Source: Xanthostigma xanthostigma
Lineage: Eukaryota > Arthropoda > Insecta > Raphidioptera > Raphidiidae
Direction: 5' to 3'
DNA: 64,000 nucleotides
Assembly: GCA_963575645.1 (NCBI GenBank)
Contig: OY754476.1
Coordinates: 6,076,001-6,140,000, forward strand
The first letter of the stretch is position 1; each line of letters begins with the position of its first letter. This document shows, one piece after another, positions 1-11,797 of this stretch. A program made the translations under genes and the position numbers. The notes beneath the pieces are model-generated. The model was not told the DNA's origin. It did no database searches and worked only from the letters and a program-made list of their open reading frames with translations.

Positions 1-172
1 ATTTTTTATATTTTTTAGATCAGTTCTGAAGAAGTTCCAAATCCGGATTGAAACGTTAATGTATTAATTATATATTTTTTTGTTAATATATTGTCTGAAA
101 AATTGGTCGATAATTTTATTTATTGAAAATAAATATCAAATTATAGCTTTGTGAATTTAAATACTATTTTAG

Positions 173-959
173 GATGTATGAATTTGACATATGATCCAGA
201 AGGTTTTGCAATTAACATGAACATGTTGTTAAATAATGAATCAGTTTATACAAACAGTATTTCCGGTAAGTTATAATCACATTATTTTGAACAAGTACAC
301 CGATTGCAGGAAAAACTTGGCGAAGATTTCTTGCTGCAATAGAATAAGGCCTTTCATATAAACATATAGTCAACTCCTCCCAGAGGCACGCTCCTACAAA
401 GGGAGAGGTGAAAATTTAGTTATTTTTTCCTTCAAATTTCGGCAAAGTAAAAAAAAAAATTGTAAATTAATTATGATTATCTTTTTAGTCTCGTATCGAT
501 GTAATGATTTAAACCAAAAGAGAAAACGACGTAGAATTTTTCTGTAACGTTTGACAAAACGCCCAGTCCACATATTTGCGTATAAATATGTATATATTTT
601 ATGGGATATGACAAAATATGACTTTTCTTTTAGCTAAAAATCCTCCACCAATTTGCTATCCAATACCTATACCGATACTGCCTACTGTTGATTTCTGTGT
701 GAAATTGTTTAATATTTTTACACCCGGTCAAAATTTGCATATGTGCATGGATTTTGAAACCCGTATTCAGAGAGCTTCGATTTTCATTTTACATTTTGAT
801 TGTATGAGAATGGGCCGAGATGGCGTAGCATTTCTCAAACCTGAAGAAAATGGAGGGCTTACGACAATGACCAGCGATATTTTAACCCAAGAAAATGCGG
901 ATGTTTTCGACCCTGTCACAGAAATAAAAATTGAAAAATTGAATTTTACAACACCGTAA
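173..959 (+). CDS. DUF4773-type secreted cysteine-containing protein, 3' part only
   Basis: Two final exons are visible: 173-265 and 634-959, with stop TAA at 957-959. Exon 173 follows a TTTTAG acceptor and ends at GTAAGT; the single leftover base joins in frame to 634 after TTTCTTTTAG. The joined peptide begins CMNLTYDPEGF, continues to NPPPICYPIP, then has spaced cysteines (FCVKLF, LHMCMDFE, HFDCMRMG) and GVAFLKPEENGGL. This pattern is that of the DUF4773 family, insect proteins that are usually secreted and of unknown function. The signal peptide and first cysteines must lie upstream of position 1. An AATAAA at 1084-1089, about 125 bp after the stop, is a plausible poly(A) signal. I am sure of the exon pair and fairly sure of the family; no molecular role can be given. 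Confidence 0.8.
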
Positions 960-1802
960 TTTTATTAAAGCTGTGAAATTATTTCTAAGTTTATATAATA
1001 GAAATTATTTATATATAATTTATATACAGCATTATGTGGTATTTTTCAGATAGTTTAAAAAACAAAAACAGCAAAAAAATATCAATAAAATAATCTTAAA
1101 GCCAATTATTGTTACATCTTTAAACAAAATTAGAAGCATAAAAAAATCAACTGCGTTTAAAGAAAAAAAATTATGAAATAATCATCTTGAAAAATACTGC
1201 ATATTGCACAATATATTTTAAATAAATGTTTTCTTCAATAAAATTACTCTTTATTTTAACACATTTTCAAGGGTAACAAATGTTTTTTTTTATATATTTC
1301 TGAATTTTAATTTCTAAAATGATACTAAAGTTTAAAATGATTGAGTACTTGTGACATTTACTTCATATTAATGAAAACTGGTAATTATTTTTCAATAAAA
1401 CGAATTTTATTTTTACATTAACGCCTATCAGTGAATCAAATGTCTTTAAAAATAGTTGCTATTTCTAAAACAATAAAAATATTTAATACTTAACTATTTT
1501 TTAATGAAGGGATACTGACGTGGTTTGTGCCTTTGCTTCTTCAAATTCTAATACTGGCTCTTCTCACAAATAATTTACTGCTACGTGAAAGGTAGTGATG
1601 CTGGTAATTTAACGTACCTAATGGCTAATATTTGTGATTTGAATATTTGACTGAATTTTTGACAACTGATTCACTGTCCAGAAAATAGTTCATAGAACAA
1701 AAATTTTAAATGAATTGTTATGCCATACAAGATTTTACATAACCCGACTATAAGATAAATTTCTTTGGTAAATAACATTAACAATCTCAACGGTTTACCA
1801 TA
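960..1802. other. AT-rich spacer between convergent genes
   Basis: This stretch separates the 3' ends of the DUF4773 gene (+) and RGS7 (-). It is very AT-rich, with AATAAA-like hexamers on both strands that probably serve the two 3' ends. I see no coding potential and no clear repeat. Confidence 0.6.
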
Positions 1803-4800
1803 TTAAGAGGCGGCATTTTCTTTACGTGCAGAAAATGACACTATTGATCGGATGCCTTTCATGGATGTCTGAAATAAATTATTCGTTATTTCGTTATACG
1901 ATTGATAAATTATTGAATTATAAGATGAATACCTTTTTTTTTGAATTGTTTAAAAAATCTTTGTACATATCAGATCTCAGGTAACGAGAATAACTATCGC
2001 TTTTCATTAAATGATATACATGAGCCTAAAAAAAAGCATGTTTAAATAATATTTTATCTAATAATCACTTAAAAATAAACTACTTACAGCTGCACAATCA
2101 AAACTCCATCTGTCAGGATTTTCCAAGTTCTTCTTTGTTATTTCATGCGAATGAGAATCGACATTAATCGGACAACTGGCATCAGTTGATAAGAACTCGG
2201 CCCAAATTTCTTCAACTTTTGACTGAACGGCAGATTGTGGTAAAGCTTTTAATTCTTGCACAGCTTCCCAAAATTTTAAATTTTCTCCACTAAATTCTTT
2301 TTCCAAGAAACGCGTGAAGTGCTCTCTACCGACCGTATCTTGGAGTACTTCTTGCAGACTAAAAGACCAACGTTTAACTCTGCGCAACGGTATATCTTTC
2401 GCTTGCTTTTCTTGTTCCCAAAACTCAGGATTATCCGATACCCAAGGATTTGCTAATTCCGGTGGTACCACAAAATAATCGTATTCGACATATTGTTCGA
2501 AATAATTGATTAACCTGAAAACAGCAGCTTTTAGAACACACACTACATAGATATAGTAGGTATATTAAAGAAGAGCTTACGCTTCTGCAACTTTGGAAAT
2601 TTTTATGTTTCGTCGCTCCAATCTAAGTTTTAAACGTGCGTTCTGTTTTTTGAGGACATCGATTGGATTATTAACTTCAGATTCGGTGTGCGCTAAAGAA
2701 TTTTGTTTTCCCATTGCATTAAGTTGCAAATATTTATTAGCTGTCGCCACTTTATTCATACGACATGCTTTTTTGATATTTATTTCTGTAGTATTCACAC
2801 ATCCCGGCTGAAAAATTATTTCCTTCGAGTTAATCATTGTGCAAATTCTTCACGATTTTCTTATTTTCTCTTATACAGGGTGAGTTTTAAGTTGATGCTT
2901 TTTTTTTACAACGCGTAAAAATCAAATAGACGAGCAAATATTTCAAATAGTTTTTTTATCAAAACTCAAAAATAAGAGAGAAACAGCCTTTCGAAGTTTA
3001 AATAAATTTTATTAAATTTTCTTTAATTTTGAGGTCGGTCCTGGGGTTATATTATGTCACTATGGAAATAAGTTGTTATTATCAAGTATGTTGGTGCTTA
3101 TTTGAAACTGACATGTGTATTGTTCTGTTTTTGAGAGAACAATTTCTGTGAATACTTGATAATAATAACATATTTCCATAGTGACATAATATAACCCCAG
3201 GACCGACCTCAAAATTAAAGAAAATTTAATAAAATTTATTTAAACTTCGAAAGGCTGTTTCTCTCTTATTTTTGAGTTTTGATAAAAAAACTATTTGAAA
3301 TATTTGCTCGTCTATTTGATTTTTACACGATGTAAAAAAAGAAGCATCAACTTAAAACTCACCCTGTATACGGCTGGTGGAGGTCTAAAATCTTCACTAA
3401 GAAAGTCCCATCTTTAATAGGCAATCTACTAATCCGGGCAAAGCCGGAGCGGGCTGAAAGTTCACAGCCTATATAAATAAATAATATTGGTACATAAATA
3501 TGTACTTACCATTGGCCTGTGCACATCCCAAAATGCTCTTTCTTGACTATCAAGTACTTTGCGTTCTAATTTATCACGTTTTTTATCCACTTTGCTTTGT
3601 GCCTCAGCCTGCATAAATATAAATTCCCATTTACGCGAAAACATTTTTTGTAAACGGGCCAAATTTTCGGCTTCGTAATCTGCTAGCTCCAATCTCGTTT
3701 TATTTTGCATTGTACGTTTACATAAATATACCGCTATAACAAAATAATTTGTCAGTATATAAAATCTGAGTCTAAACAACAGACATTATAGCTACCATAA
3801 TCAGTATTTTCAGGTTCCCAACAATTCGATGGCCAAAAATATGGTGTTTGGAATCTATAAAAAGATCCATCATTTTTTACAGTGAGCATATGATCATCAA
3901 TCGGAAAAAAATATCCATGTGCTGCCATCAAATGTGCCAAATGCAACGCTTCTGTCTGATCCATGCTTAAGTTTTTCATCATCCACATTATTAAATCAGA
4001 GCCTGTGAACACGGATGGAATCTTTGCCATCAAACTTTTCACTGTTCGGACCGGTACACCTGATACTTCATCTTGCATCCTTTCAACAATTTGCTCCATC
4101 TAAAAACCGTTCGGTCATTATAACACTAACGCCGAATCAGTAAACAATTTAAGAGTGACGAAACGATTATTGTCATTATTTTTCGACCCTGTTATCACAC
4201 TTTCAGTTCTTTACGGAACACAGAAAAAGTTGAAATATGTTTTACGGTACTTTAAGGAAAGTTTTGCATTCAACGTGTTTGAATAGTGAGGCGAATTGTA
4301 AAATAATCATACACGTAATTGGTGATTACGATAAATCAGAAAGCAGTAGAGCTGTAACAAACCGTATGTATTCGTTACTGAGTAACGGGTACATCGTCTG
4401 ACTCGAAGTAACGAATCGTTACTTACAAATTCATTTCGTTACTCGCATGTTTCGTATCCATGTCAATTCGACTCGTTTGATACGGTTATACGAACACAAT
4501 GTGTTATACTTATAAGTATTCATAAAGTACGAAGTCATGACTCATGTCGTATCACGTATGCGACGCGCTTTGTGCGAAGCTACATGCTTATTGCTTGATG
4601 CTGTTAAGTACACTATTGTATGTCGTATGAAAAGTACCGAGTAACGTAACGATATGAAAGTAACAGGTACTGGTTCTTTAAGTAACGAATACACACGGGC
4701 ACACAATTTCTCGTTACTTTTACAGCTCTAGAAAGCAGTGGTAATTGCAGGTCAGCCGACAATTGAATATCATACTTTAGCATAAACGAGATGATTTGGA

Positions 4801-4973
4801 ATATTGGGGCACTCTTCTGCACTCGGAACAGCAGGTGTATGAGTAGAGCTTCCTGCTGCTGATTCAACACTGGTACCGGCTGTCGCAGCCGAATGTCCTG
4901 CACCGCTGTTTGCTGCTTCAGCACGATCCAGTTTGTGCCGTGAAGCATACTTGTCTGAACTCATAGTGACCAT
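1803..4973 (-). CDS. RGS7: Regulator of G-protein signalling, R7 family (RGS7-like)
   Basis: GTPase-activating protein for Gi/o alpha subunits; R7 members bind Gbeta5 through a G-gamma-like (GGL) domain and act at the neuronal membrane. Exons on the minus strand: 4776-4973, 3796-4099, 3510-3733, 2581-2807, 2088-2514, 1933-2025, 1803-1868; all phases fit, giving 512 aa. After a low-complexity N terminus of about 66 residues comes the DEP domain (from [11 protein letters not shown], with MAAHGYFFP and [14 protein letters not shown]), then the DEP-helical extension ([12 protein letters not shown]), the GGL domain near residues 290-350 ending at NPWVSDN, and the RGS domain near 364-490 ([24 protein letters not shown]). 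The last exons encode [13 protein letters not shown] and a short basic tail. A second in-frame ATG three codons in could also start translation. Introns carry a foldback element and a hAT element. Confidence 0.95.
2873..3370. mobile_element. Long foldback element with ACAGGGTG ends in an RGS7 intron
   Basis: Two arms of about 220 bp are near-perfect inverted copies (left 2873-3093, right 3151-3370) around a loop of about 57 bp. The ends read TATACAGGGTGAGTTTTAAG and its complement, flanked by TA. There is no coding capacity. The structure fits a MITE or foldback element of Tc1/mariner type (TA target), but the superfamily is an inference. It lies in the intron between RGS7 exons 3510-3733 and 2581-2807. 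The arms are so alike that insertion is probably recent. Confidence 0.85.
4347..4730. mobile_element. hAT-type MITE, TAGAGCTGTAA family, copy 1
   Basis: A 384-bp element with termini TAGAGCTGTAAC and its imperfect complement TTTTACAGCTCTA. It is flanked by an exact 8-bp duplication GAAAGCAG (4339-4346 and 4731-4738), the hallmark of hAT transposition. The interior repeats GTAACGA and TCGTTACT motifs on both sides. It lies in the first coding intron of RGS7. A second copy is at 18631-19002. Confidence 0.9.
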
Positions 4974-6439
4974 GACACTAAACTTTAAAGGTCTTTAACC
5001 TAAAGAAATTAAAGCACAATTTAAGTAACCGATTACTAGTATTGAAACCTTGTACAATAACTTTCATTTGCAATTCTTCTATCGGTAAACGTTCAATAAT
5101 CAAGCCACATAGGTATTTCTGCACGACTGTGCCCCCAACAAGAAAATTTATAGGTTTAAAAAAAAATGTAGGAACTGACACATGCTATACCAAATCAGGA
5201 TAAAAACAATGCAAAATTTTATATCATACCTTATTATAAGACAGGTATGTATAGCTGGTTGTATATTGAAATCTTCATAATGGATTATTTTTATTATCAA
5301 TTTCACCCCTGTTTTTAGACAACTCCATCTTGGTCAATAAACGTAGCTTTGATTTATATTCTTTTAGAATATTTTACAGTACAGTGTAATACTTCAAATT
5401 GTATTTACATAATTTATATCAATGTCATTTATACTGTTTATATTGTCACTATAAGCATGTTTTCTCACAATGCTCACAACTAAACAGAGGAGCATTTTTT
5501 TTTCAAATCATGAAAAAACTAAGGATGCCGTTTTTCTCATTTTAATGACGTGAAAGATAACAATTTTTAAATTATTATTAACGGAAAGCAATGGAGGTTT
5601 ATGAACTAATTTTAACATTCACCCTTCGCTTAGAGCAATCCATAAATACTGTTTTTAATAATATAAACACACTTCTGCTATCTGACAGGCAATAGCAGCA
5701 GTCAGCTGCCCAGTGCCCAGCATTAAAATTTAACATGGTACTTAGATACACATACAACTAGTTTCTCTAGTTGACACTTGACAATTGCACATGAAAGACT
5801 GAATAAAAACTGTCTCTACTCTCTCTCTGCCCTGCGTATATTAGATCTCTCCTTGTTAGATTATTACGAGTTCATTATAAAAGAAATAAATACATTTTTT
5901 GTTATCTAATCGCTACTCTTGTGTAAGCTGTTTTTACGATTGCTTAATGTTTTTGCTTGTATAGCAGGCGCTTATGTTTGGATTCTATGGTTCGGATCTA
6001 GAGAGCCTCTGGTAGTGCTATCTAGCTCGCATAACATGAAAATCTGTAAACAGGACTGAAGTAGAGATTCTGTATATCCTATGTTCCTGTCTGCGATTTC
6101 TAATTGGGCAGTACTTGTGGTAGTAGTCTTGTATTTTAGTTGTACATATAAATTGTGTATCGCCATTGTATTGTAAATAGAACGAAAGCCCCGTAAGCAT
6201 TGGATGAAATCCAATATTTGTCTTTATAGTGATATTGTGTGATATGTCATAGATAAAAAAGAACTTTTCTCTGTCACTTTTGACATATTTAAGTTTGACA
6301 CTAGGACCTTTATGAGAAGCTACTTTGGTTGTTGGTATCACTGAAAAATTTAGAGGGAAAACTCACTTGAAAAGTGCTTGTGGAATAAGTGTCAAAACTG
6401 AAGTGCTTATAAAAATTGTGCAAAACTGTAAATCCCAAG
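4974..6439. other. Divergent intergenic region between RGS7 and SLBP
   Basis: About 1.5 kb separates the RGS7 start codon (-) from the SLBP start codon (+) and must hold both promoters and 5' untranslated regions. I see no conserved ORF, clear repeat or convincing core promoter motif. Confidence 0.5.
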
Positions 6440-9288
6440 ATGGATAAATCAGGCGAATCCAAAGAAAATCAGGGTAATATATTCTAAATAATTACGTAGT
6501 TTTGTTTTTAATTTAGACAATTTCAAATCAAGAATATTTAAAAGTTATAAGTTAGTAGTGAACATAGCACACACAAAACGTCAATAAGTATCCTTTGAAA
6601 TGAAAGTATTTTATTTAAAAAAAGATTACAAAAAGTGTGTAGTCTTACTATTTGTTGAATATGTAGCATAATAAGGTACATTCTTAGCAGACCGCACCAG
6701 CAAATTCACACAAAATATGTTAAAGAATATTTTTCGATTATTGCGGAAGTTTCAGAAAACCATTTGAAAAATTATATTATATAAAAAGTTTTATTACGGT
6801 TTTGTAAAAAAGCTTTGGACTTCTCTCGTATATATTGTAGTTATTTCCCTCCAAAAATAATGCACTATATTGTATTCAAATATTCCAGAAATTTAATTTA
6901 ATATTTTGGCTGTTTAGAACAATGGGCGGAATCCGTCGAAACTGAACAAGAGAAAGGGAAGGAGTTGGTTATTTCATTGGAGTCAGACACACTGTCCAGT
7001 GGAAGTAGCTGTGCCGGGACTTCTTCCCAGGCATGTAATCTGCACAATTATGACCGAGTCCTTAATAAACAGCTATCAATAATTATCCATGTTTTTGCCT
7101 ATCGAACTCTATCGAAAGCTATGAAGTTTTTAATATTTTTGTATATTTCATGAAAACTGCTTAATTTGCCTTCTCGGGCTCTCAATGAGTATTTAGTGTC
7201 TTTCTGATCTAAACGGAGATGTCGATAATCGACTAGCGTCGTAGAGAATTTCATCTTCTTTAGAATATATAGGGTTCGATGGGGTTTATCTCGTTTAGTC
7301 ATTTGCTAAGAACTTTTGCAGTTACAAAATCATTTTTTATAAAATTCGGAAGCTGTCAGTAGTGCCGGTTATCTATAGTAGGGATGTTACGGAAGTGGTT
7401 TTATCGGAACCGAAGTCGGAGTTTTCAAATTTGGTTTTTCGGAGTCGGAACCGAAATCGGAATCGGAACCGGAGTTGGAGATGGTGGCAAAAGATTATTG
7501 TTATTATTAATCGATGACAGAAAGCGTGCAATGCACATGCATAAACCGGTTCATACACGTTGACCGCAGCCGCATGCTTCGACCTCTGATTAAAAACCTC
7601 CGATTTAAAAGTATCGGAACCGAAATCGAAACCGGAGGTGTAAGATCAATCGGATCGGAACCGAAGCCGGAACCGGAGGTGTAAGCTCAATCGGAAGTTC
7701 CGACATATCGGAATCGGAGTCGAAGCTCCGTAACATCCTTAATCTATAGTTTTTCACCTCTAGTACTTATGCGGTCGAAATTAAGCATATTATTTGTATA
7801 CTTGCGTTTAAACTCGTTATTAAACTTAAATTGTTGAAAACATTTAGGTCGAGCCGACACATGGAAAGCGCATACGATGCGCCAGTACTTCTTCAGATAC
7901 AAGCGAGATTCAGTCTTGCTTGAGATACGATCCGGAGGAGTCTCAAACTCCCGAAGTGTTTCAAACATTCAAATTGCCTCCAAGGCGACCCATGGATGAG
8001 ATTATTATTCAAAGACGCCTCAAGCAAATCGAATACGGGAAGAACACTTCAGGTTACGCCAACTACCGTAAGCTGGTACCCAAGTAAGTTTGAATTGAAT
8101 CTTTCTAATAAAACGTCGACAACTGAGCTGATTAGTGTACAAAAATAGAATTTTATTTTCTATGTTAAAATTTTGAAGTAAATGTGGGGGATCTGTTACA
8201 TTTTTATTAGTGTTGGGCGATTATGAATGATATAATCGAAATATTTCGATTATGGCTGAATAATCGATCTTTCGATTATGGCAACCGAGATATCATTCGC
8301 TTGAATCGATTACGAAATATGAAATGAATGTTAAATCCCGACACAGTACTATTGCTATGTCCACTGTCGATATGAATGTGATATATCGATATATCATTCG
8401 GTTTCTGCATTAAATCAAATTCTTAAAAAATTGTTTTTATCACATTAAGGATTTTTTAAATTTTAATGTTTAACTCATATGTAAATTGACGATGTATCCA
8501 TCTAGGGCATAACAAATATATTTCTATTTCTATTCAATCATACCAGCGATTCCATTATTAATATTGTGTTAAGTAATATTAACAAATCGAAATTGCAAAA
8601 TTTGAACATAATTCATAATCGATATTTTGAATGATCATTTGCTTATATACTGTAAAAGTAAATAAAACAAAATTAATAATTTCCAAGTTTGCGCATCATT
8701 CATAATCGATAACTCGAATGATCATTCGAATCATTCATAATCGATAATTCGAATGATCATTCGATTATAAAAACCGATTATTTCGATTCATTCGATTATT
8801 GAAATATATCGATTATGCCCAACACTAATTTTTATGTTATGTTCCCGTTCCCCAAAAATATTAGTTCCCAATACTTCATGTTCCACTCGAAATATTTAAA
8901 CGCGCAGTTGTGTCCGAAGAGTTCTGTATTATCTGAAACTATTGTCACCAATTTGTGTATACGTACCTCAATTATCATAGAACTATAAGTTCTATGTTAA
9001 TTATACACCATTTAAGGTACAAAATTATTGAAACACCAGTATATATGCAAATATGTATTATTGTGAACAATATTGTACTGTATATTTTATCCTTAATTTA
9101 ATGTCAAAATATTTTTATTATAATCAGCATTTATTTTTAGGAATAAAAGGAAGAAAACAGACCCGCGAACTCCAGACATTTATGCTGTCAAATCGCGCAG
9201 AGGGTTTGATAACGAGATTAAAAACTGGAGACGTGCTCTTCATTTGTACGATGATACCGAAGCCGAAGATGAAAAAAAGAAAGAGTAA
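6440..9288 (+). CDS. SLBP: Histone RNA stem-loop binding protein (SLBP), short and divergent
   Basis: SLBP binds the 3' stem-loop of replication-dependent histone mRNAs and is needed for their processing and translation. Exons: 6440-6473, 6918-7030, 7848-8083, 9141-9288; 176 aa. The family is shown by RRPMDEIIIQRRLKQIEYGK followed by NTSGYANYRKLVPK, then DPRTPDIY and SRRGFDNEIKNWRRALHLYD, which align with the KQIDYGKNT, TPNK and SRRSWD...LHFWD blocks of the RNA-binding domain. The N terminus is short and acidic/serine-rich. The TPNK block reads TPDI and the final W is Y, so the domain is diverged. The frame at the end of exon 2 requires a junction at CAG|GCATGT, a GC donor, unless a small exon between 7031 and 7847 was missed. 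An AATAAA lies at 9299-9304, just after the stop. Introns contain two hAT elements. Confidence 0.85.
7379..7741. mobile_element. hAT-type MITE with TAGGGATGTTACGG ends in an SLBP intron
   Basis: A 363-bp element with termini TAGGGATGTTACGGA and CTCCGTAACATCCTTA, flanked by an exact 8-bp duplication ATCTATAG (7371-7378, 7742-7749). The interior is built from degenerate repeats of CGGAACCGAA/CGGAATCGGA. It has no transposase. The duplication length and TA...TA ends point to hAT. Confidence 0.9.
8208..8827. mobile_element. hAT-type MITE with TAGTGTTGGGC ends in an SLBP intron
   Basis: A 620-bp element with termini TAGTGTTGGGCGATTATGAA and CGATTATGCCCAACACTA, flanked by an exact 8-bp duplication ATTTTTAT (8200-8207, 8828-8835). 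Subterminal regions are dense in ATCGATTAT and ATTCGAATGATCATTCG repeats that are palindromic and could bind a transposase. There is no coding sequence. Confidence 0.9.
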
Positions 9289-10100
9289 TTCCTAAAGGAA
9301 TAAAATAATTCAAATGTTGCGGATCTTTTCTTTTTTTGGGATATTGTTTACAATTGTTAAATATTTAATTAAAAAAGTATCATTTTTTTACATCAGTAAA
9401 CAAATATCAGTTAACTTTCAAACAAATTTATTGATACATAAAAAAAAACCTCAACAGATTGATAAAATTGGTTGACAATCAGAAAAATCAACTATGTTAA
9501 TCACTCGAAATACACATAAATTCCAAAAAAATTATAATATCTTAAAAATATGGTTTGCATAAAAATCTGTTATTATGGTATTGAATTCATTTTTACATAT
9601 TTTCTAAGTAGTAACATAGAAACTACTTTTATATACATAATATAAAAAGTGGCTCACGATTATACTAAAACTGTGTTGTGCTTATTTTTGAGTCACTCTT
9701 ATATTTATTGATAACAGCATTATTTTTTTTTTTTTATTAAGGACAATAATTGTACATGACACATCTCGTCCGAGATTTGTTAATTGTCATAACGATAATT
9801 TTGTAACATCGCTGCCGTCTCGAGACAATGTGTCAAAATGAAAGTATCCCCGCATCTGTTGACTCCGATAAAATGTAGAGTCAGCAGATAACGCGCTGTG
9901 TCTGGTTTATTGCTAAAATATTTTGGTGTATGATCTTGAATTCTAAGACATAGAAACCGACTTTATCAATTCTGTTTTATTTTCATAAAACAGTACTTTT
10001 TTATATTTTAACAGTTGTAGTTTTGATTTTTAAAATCCCATAAAACCATGTTTTATCCGCATTAGAATAGGAAAATGCTTTAATTAACTTTAAAAAATGT

Positions 10101-10275
10101 ATTGTTTCACTATCTTTAAAACAATGTTGAATTGTTTCACTATCTTTATTGTTCCATTAGCTTTAAAACAATGTTATATTGTTCCATTAGCTTTAAAACA
10201 ATATTATATTGTTCCATTAGCTTTAAAAAAACATTGTGTTGTTTCTTTAGTTTTAAAATAATGTTGTATTGTTTA
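10101..10275. repeat. 30-bp tandem repeat, about six units
   Basis: The unit ATTGTTCCATTAGCTTTAAA plus ACAATGTTAT is repeated head to tail with a period of about 30 bp. Central copies are nearly identical and the flanking ones degenerate. The open reading frame across it (10132-10392) only reflects the repeat. Confidence 0.85.
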
Positions 10276-11797
10276 ATTATCACCAATGTTTGTATTACAA
10301 ATAGAATTCGTTTTTTAATACAAATAAAGATATATTTTTGTCAATCGTGTTTCTGTTGTTACCGCCTCAAAAAATTTGTTTTAGATACTTGAAGTCTAAT
10401 CATTTCACTCGGAATTCTGCCCGTTATTGAAATATTCAAATATAAAACTTTTTATTATGTAACATTTGCTTAAAGCCAAAACAAATTTTAAACATTGGAA
10501 TTTTTCTAACATTTTTTTTTCTTTTTATTTTCAGTAAGTTTTATATTTCAACTTAGTTATCTAAACATGACTTAAGAACAAAATTTTATATGTACATGAA
10601 CTTTCTTCACGAGTAATTCAGTTGTTTATTATGAATTCCACTTATATAGGGTAATAAATTGGACTACTCGGACAATCATTCAAATTTTCATCATTTACAC
10701 GAATTAAGTTTATAACTTTTCTACAAATACAAAATATTATATGTTTTTACAATTGTTTGATGATATAGTAGTTACATATTAAAAAAAAAAAAAAAAAAAA
10801 CAAGACATGGATTCACCTGGCATAACTAATATATTTTGTTTTGACATAAGCATTATTATAAATATATAAAATCAATAATTTTCCGAAGTTCATAAATTTC
10901 ATTCTCTTTAATACGAAAATTAACTTTACATTTTTTGTTTCATAAATTATAAAATCACTTATCGCAATTGTTAAATCACTGATATGAAATATTTAAATGG
11001 GTAATTCTAGATATCTACAATTCTATTATGAAACATAAGATCTACCATACACGATGATTTTTAATAATAAAAAAAAATGTATAACGGTTACGAAACTTTT
11101 TTCGTGTCTACTCAAAAAATAATAACATGCATGATTTGTTTACGTATACAAGGTGCTTCTTCCGTAAACAAACATTAGGACGCGATTCTATGGAATTTCA
11201 GTTAAGTTTAAATAGACTCGTTATATGGTGCTTCCCGAAGGAGTTAAGAACAAGAGAAAGATGTCACCAAAAAAAAGAAAACGATATATCTGCAATGCAG
11301 TACTAATTTCACAAAAACAAACTTAACTTTTTGGTGTCAAAAAAAAGAAAGACTCCTTATCTTATAGTTTGTCGACGTACTTAAGAACACACTTTATACA
11401 GAGAATTCAAAAACAATGCAATAAAAAACGGCAACTATTAAAATAAAAATAGCGGGAAAAATATATAACGCAGGTGATTCATGAGTGGATTAAATAAAAA
11501 TAAATTTCTTGATTTTTTTCTTAAAATTTGTTGTTCATTTTATCCGAATCCTCCTATATACACGCAAGACTAGTTGCATATCTTAACGAGTTGATAAAAA
11601 TTCATAGTTTTATAATAAAATAGAACGAGTGCATGTCTTTTCATTATTAATATTGTACGTTGCATGCAGAGACGGACAAGCCGGTCATGTTTACCATTTG
11701 TAAAATTAATTTAAAAAAACATCATTTTATTGTTTCGGTGTGTATAAAAGTAATCGTAAGATATCTTACGCATCATGCGACATAAATATTAAATTAG

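Noticed and set aside
5972-6341. Two minus-strand ORFs between RGS7 and SLBP
   Set aside because: They overlap each other in different frames and show no domain or splice support.
10132-10392. 86-codon ORF on the plus strand
   Set aside because: It translates a 30-bp tandem repeat, giving repeated SISFK peptides.
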